A DNA stretch of 64,000 nt from Streptomyces sp. NBC_01217 (GTDB lineage: Bacteria > Actinomycetota > Actinomycetes > Streptomycetales > Streptomycetaceae): positions 4,999,501 to 5,063,500 of the forward strand of contig NZ_CP108538.1 in NCBI RefSeq assembly GCF_035994185.1, given 5' to 3'. The translations under genes and the position numbers were made by a program. This document shows, piece by piece, positions 61,273 through 64,000 of this stretch (positions are counted from its first letter, which is position 1; the number at the start of each line of letters is the position of its first letter). The notes beneath the pieces were generated by a model. That model worked only from the letters and a program-made list of their open reading frames with translations. It was not told the DNA's origin and made no database searches.

Positions 61273-61731
61273 ATGTTCCCCGAGAACACCACCCACCTGC
61301 CCACCCAGCAGGCCCTGACCATCCACCAGCCCACCCCCATGGCGCCCCTTCCGACCGCGCCGCTCGTGCCGGTCCAGCCCACAACGGTCCCGGCGGTGAC
61401 GTCCATCGTCCTGCCCGACGGACGCGTCATCACCGGCTACGCCATCGCCCCCACCCAGCCCGAACCAGTCGTGGCCAAGCCGCTCGTCTCCCGCACGGCC
61501 GTGAACATCGCCCTCGGAGGCATCGGCTTCGGTGCCGTCTGCGGTGGTCTCGTTCTGCTGACCACGTTCATCGCCGCCCTCGCGGCCCTGGTCCAGCAGC
61601 TCATCATCCTGGCCGCCGTCATCTTCGGCGGCTTCATCGCCGTCCAGATTCTCACCGCCGCCAACCAGCGCGGCGCGACCACGGTGAACATCCGCAAGGC
61701 CGTCATCAAGCGCAACCACTTCCACGGCTGA
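61273..61731 (+). CDS. Spd-like (spread) membrane protein
   Basis: A 152-aa protein. Residues 1-75 are Pro/Thr-rich, then two adjacent helices (AVNIALGGIGFGAVCGGLVLLTTFIA and LVQQLIILAAVIFGGFIAVQIL) and a basic tail. This is the pattern of Spd proteins that help plasmid spread within the mycelium. CAGGAAGG precedes the ATG. Confidence 0.7.
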   Translation: MFPENTTHLPTQQALTIHQPTPMAPLPTAPLVPVQPTTVPAVTSIVLPDGRVITGYAIAPTQPEPVVAKPLVSRTAVNIALGGIGFGAVCGGLVLLTTFIAALAALVQQLIILAAVIFGGFIAVQILTAANQRGATTVNIRKAVIKRNHFHG

Positions 61732-61736
61732 CCGCT

Positions 61737-61910
61737 ATGCCGTTACTCGACTGGCGCGACGCACGGCACTTCGACAAACACCGCGACCTCCCCTGCCTGC
61801 TCTGTGGCAAGCCCACCCCGATGCGCTCCCACGACCGCGAACCCGTCCACAAGGTGTGTGCAGAGGACTGGTGCGACCAGCACCCGAACTCCAACCGCTT
61901 CCACAACTGA
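61737..61910 (+). CDS. 57-aa Cys/His-rich protein
   Basis: It starts at ATG 61737, 5 bp after the Spd-like gene, and runs to TGA 61908-61910. CLLCGKP and KVCAEDWCDQH give four Cys for a zinc site. Such small zinc proteins are typical in AICE operons. Role unknown. Confidence 0.65.
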   Translation: MPLLDWRDARHFDKHRDLPCLLCGKPTPMRSHDREPVHKVCAEDWCDQHPNSNRFHN

Positions 61911-61918
61911 ACGCCGAA

Positions 61919-61955
61919 AGCGGCCCCTGTCTCACGCCAATGATCCGGGGCCGCT
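61919..61955 (+). terminator. 9-bp hairpin before the replication genes
   Basis: AGCGGCCCC (61919-61927) pairs with GGGGCCGCT (61947-61955), separating the transfer and replication gene sets. Confidence 0.5.
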
Positions 61956-61994
61956 CTCGTCTGCCAGCACTCAAGAGAACTGGAGACACCCAGC

Positions 61995-62897
61995 ATGACC
62001 CACGACCTCAACACCGCGCTGCTCTGTGCAGCGTTACAAGCCGCTGACCGCGGGTGGCACGTCTTCCCGCTCCGACCCGGCGACAAGCGCCCCGCCCTGC
62101 ACGGCGAGACCGTTTGCCCCGGCCTCGGTGACTGCGCGGGCGGCCACCGCAAGTGGGAGGACCGGGCCACCATCGACCCGGACCGCATCCGCCGGGCGTG
62201 GGCCGACCGGCCGTTCAACATCGGGATCGCAACGGGCCCGTCGGGGCTGGTCGTCGTCGACCTCGACATGCCCAAGCCCAACAGCAGTAAGGGCACGCCT
62301 TGCGGCGTGACGACCTTCAAGGCGCTCTGTGAGCGCGCCGGACAGGCCGTCCCCGCCACCTACCGGACCCGGACCGCGAGCGGTGGTCACCACCTGTACT
62401 TCACCGCCCCGCCCGGCACCCGTCTCGGCAATACGGCGGGCACGCTCGCGCCCCTGGTGGATACCCGGGCGTGGGGCGGCTACGTCGTCGCCGCGGGCAG
62501 CACCACGGCAACCGGCGCGTACGAGGTTGTTGACCCCGCCCCGATCATGGGCCTGCCCGGTTGGCTGCTCGGGCTGCTCCAACCGACCCGCCCCACGCCC
62601 GTCGGGCCGCTGATCGCGCCCGTCGTGAGCGGCAGCCGGGCGGGCAGGGCTGCGTTGGAGCGGGAGTGCAACCTGGTCCGCAAGGCTCCGGAGAAGCAGG
62701 GCAACAACACGCTCAACCGGTGCGCCTTCAAGGTGGGGCGCTTCGTCGCATGGGGCGACCTCGCCCGGCACGAAGTGGAAGAAGCCTTCCAAGGGGCTGG
62801 AGAGGCCCGGGGACTCACCGCTGCTGAGTGCCGCGCCACGATCCGCAGCGCTCTGGACAGCTCCATCCGCAGCGCCCGGCCTCGGGAGGCGGCATGA
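61995..62897 (+). CDS. bifunctional primase/polymerase (prim-pol) replication protein
   Basis: A 300-aa protein with the prim-pol fold: WHVFPLRPGDKRPAL near the N-terminus, catalytic DLD at 89-91 (VVVDLDMP) and TASGGHHLYF. A C-terminal helical part has GNNTLNRCAFKVGRFVAWGDL. It probably starts replication of the excised element. GGAG lies 13 bp before ATG 61995. Confidence 0.9.
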   Translation: MTHDLNTALLCAALQAADRGWHVFPLRPGDKRPALHGETVCPGLGDCAGGHRKWEDRATIDPDRIRRAWADRPFNIGIATGPSGLVVVDLDMPKPNSSKGTPCGVTTFKALCERAGQAVPATYRTRTASGGHHLYFTAPPGTRLGNTAGTLAPLVDTRAWGGYVVAAGSTTATGAYEVVDPAPIMGLPGWLLGLLQPTRPTPVGPLIAPVVSGSRAGRAALERECNLVRKAPEKQGNNTLNRCAFKVGRFVAWGDLARHEVEEAFQGAGEARGLTAAECRATIRSALDSSIRSARPREAA

Positions 62898-63058
62898 GCG
62901 CCCGTCCCCGTCCCCCCTTGGAAGGCCTCCCCCGAAACCCACCGGTCCCGGCCTCGCCGAACCGGCCCCGGCCGCATCCGGCAGTGGTGCGCCGAAGGTC
63001 GTCGGCCGCCAGGCCGTCCTTTCATCGGTTCGTCCTGACCCGCGCACGGCCACGGTGA
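62894..63058 (+). CDS. 54-aa basic Pro-rich protein
   Basis: ATG 62894 overlaps the prim-pol stop (ATGA), and its own stop overlaps the next gene (GTGA). The product is rich in Arg and Pro with no clear fold. The overlaps on both sides support translation. Confidence 0.5.
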   Translation: MSARPRPPLEGLPRNPPVPASPNRPRPHPAVVRRRSSAARPSFHRFVLTRARPR

Positions 63059-63249
63059 CCGGCATCCGGCCCGGACTGCACCTCCGGGGACTCGACCGGG
63101 GCGAGATCCCCACCGCGGACTGGCTGTGCGCCTGCGGGCACCACGAACGCGCCCGCGGCCGCAAAGCCGTCACCGAGCTGAACACCCGCGTACACGTCGG
63201 GCACTGCCCGCACCGCGCACCCGAAGAGCACAGGAGGAACGCCGCATGA
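63055..63249 (+). CDS. 64-aa zinc-finger-like protein
   Basis: GTG 63055 to 63249. LCACGHHERARGRKAV and VGHCPHRAP provide Cys/His pairs. It overlaps the following ATPase gene by 4 bp (ATGA). Commonly found between prim-pol and DUF3631 genes in AICEs, from memory. Confidence 0.6.
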   Translation: MTGIRPGLHLRGLDRGEIPTADWLCACGHHERARGRKAVTELNTRVHVGHCPHRAPEEHRRNAA

Positions 63250-64000
63250 GCACCCCTGCACAGACCCCCGCGCCCATCGACGGTGCGGCCCTGCTCGACC
63301 AAGTCGAGGCGTTCCACCGTCGGTTCAACATCTTCCCGACCGAAGCGGCCTACGTCGCCGTCACGTTGTGGGACGCTCACGCCCACCTGCTCGACTGCTT
63401 CGACTCCACGCCCCGGCTCGCTTTCCTCTCGCCCGAACCGGGCAGCGGGAAGAGCAGGGCGCTGGAGATCGTGGAAACGCTCGTTCCGCGTCCCATGGTC
63501 GCGGTCAACGCGTCCGCTGCCGCCCTCTTCCGGGCCGTGTCCGGGCCGGACGGGCGGCCCACGATCCTCTTCGACGAGATCGACACCGTGTTCGGCCCCA
63601 AGGCCGGGGACAACGAGGAGTTGCGCGGATTCCTCAATGCCGGCCACCGCCGGACCGGCGTCACCTACCGGTGCGTCGGCGACACCCAGACGGTGACCCC
63701 GTTCCCGTCCTACACCGCCGTCGCCGTCGCCGGACTCGGTTCCCTGCCCGACACGATCCTGACCCGCGCCGTCATCATCCGCATGCGGCGCAGGGCCCGT
63801 AACGAGCAGATCGAACCCTTCCGTGCCCGCATCCACGAGAAGGAAGGCCACGCCCTGTGTGACCGCCTCGCGCAGTGGGCCGAGCAGGCACGCGGCTGGG
63901 TCATGGGCGCCTGGCCCGAGATGCCCGACGGTGTCAGCGACCGCCCCGCCGACGTGTGGGAAGGGCTGCTCGCCATCGCCGACGCCGCCGGGGGCGACTG
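63246..64000 (+). CDS. DUF3631-family ATPase, cut by the window end
   Basis: The first 251 codons are present. Walker A SPEPGSGKSRALE is at about residues 61-73, Walker B TILFDEIDTVFG at about 117-128 and an arginine-finger-like LTRAVIIRMRRRA follows. DUF3631 proteins act with prim-pol proteins as replicative helicase-like ATPases in mobile elements. The frame is open to base 64000. Confidence 0.88.
   Translation, partial: MSTPAQTPAPIDGAALLDQVEAFHRRFNIFPTEAAYVAVTLWDAHAHLLDCFDSTPRLAFLSPEPGSGKSRALEIVETLVPRPMVAVNASAAALFRAVSGPDGRPTILFDEIDTVFGPKAGDNEELRGFLNAGHRRTGVTYRCVGDTQTVTPFPSYTAVAVAGLGSLPDTILTRAVIIRMRRRARNEQIEPFRARIHEKEGHALCDRLAQWAEQARGWVMGAWPEMPDGVSDRPADVWEGLLAIADAAGGD

Noticed and set aside
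1..64000. CRISPR arrays or tRNA genes.
   Set aside because: No regularly spaced direct repeats of CRISPR size and no cloverleaf with a T-loop GTTCRANNC in place were found by eye.

Overview
The window is high-GC actinobacterial DNA that looks like a Streptomyces chromosome. Starts are often GTG, many genes overlap by 4 bp (ATGA or GTGA), and several strong lineage markers are present: the nickel regulator Nur, the c-di-GMP-dependent anti-sigma factor RsiG, and the mycothiol glycosyltransferase MshA. In S. coelicolor, Nur and MshA are SCO4179 and SCO4204, so the backbone here is the conserved core segment around those genes.

Layout. 1-13.3 kb is mostly core: hydrolase, MoaD/ThiS-like protein, DUF2993 protein, a cysteine-rich leader peptide followed by sulfurtransferase and DUF1416 protein, three overlapping paralogous membrane-anchored proteins, a 33-aa membrane peptide, FABP-like protein, nur, ygfZ, dtd, rsiG and an asparaginase. 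13.3-25.1 kb is semi-accessory: Eis-like acetyltransferase, a cluster of two related GntR regulators with a HAD phosphatase and a phosphotransferase, a quinone oxidoreductase/TetR pair, a MarR regulator with an MFS exporter fused to an FMN/F420-binding (PPOX-type) domain, and an aldo-keto reductase.

25.1-42.3 kb is a mobile-element graveyard. It holds P-loop kinases, VOC proteins, an IS110 element, MepB and VanX-type singletons, and decayed IS21, ISL3 and Tn7-like remnants. It ends with a complete Tn7-like transposon (34940-42311). This element has matching TGTCCTGTCTC ends, repeated 20-bp boxes at both ends, and a 5-bp CCCGA target duplication. It encodes TnsA, TnsB, TnsC and TniQ plus one unknown protein, and its tnsB is split by a 1.7-kb IS5-type insertion with its own 3-bp TCA duplication.

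42.3-54.7 kb returns to core: an XRE regulator, HbhA-like protein and DUF2516 protein (the same order as around Rv0474-Rv0476 in M. tuberculosis, from memory), a receiver/SpoIIE phosphatase, an NlpC/P60 hydrolase, a methyltransferase, mshA and a YbjN protein. These are followed by a Tat-exported beta-helix protein, a phosphotransferase, a lipoprotein and a RelE/DUF6247 toxin-antitoxin pair.

54.75-64 kb is the left part of a pSAM2-type integrative conjugative element (AICE). It appears to be integrated in the 3' end of a minus-strand gene that may be phosphoglycerate mutase. It carries a GNAT/GntR (KorSA-like) control module with an 18-bp inverted operator pair, DUF6284, DUF2637, a zinc-binding protein, an HExxH protein, an FtsK/TraB DNA translocase, a repeat cluster that may be the transfer locus, a Spd-like protein, a prim-pol replication protein and a DUF3631 ATPase that runs off the window. 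Integrase and excisionase are presumably beyond the right edge. No tRNA, rRNA or CRISPR array was seen.
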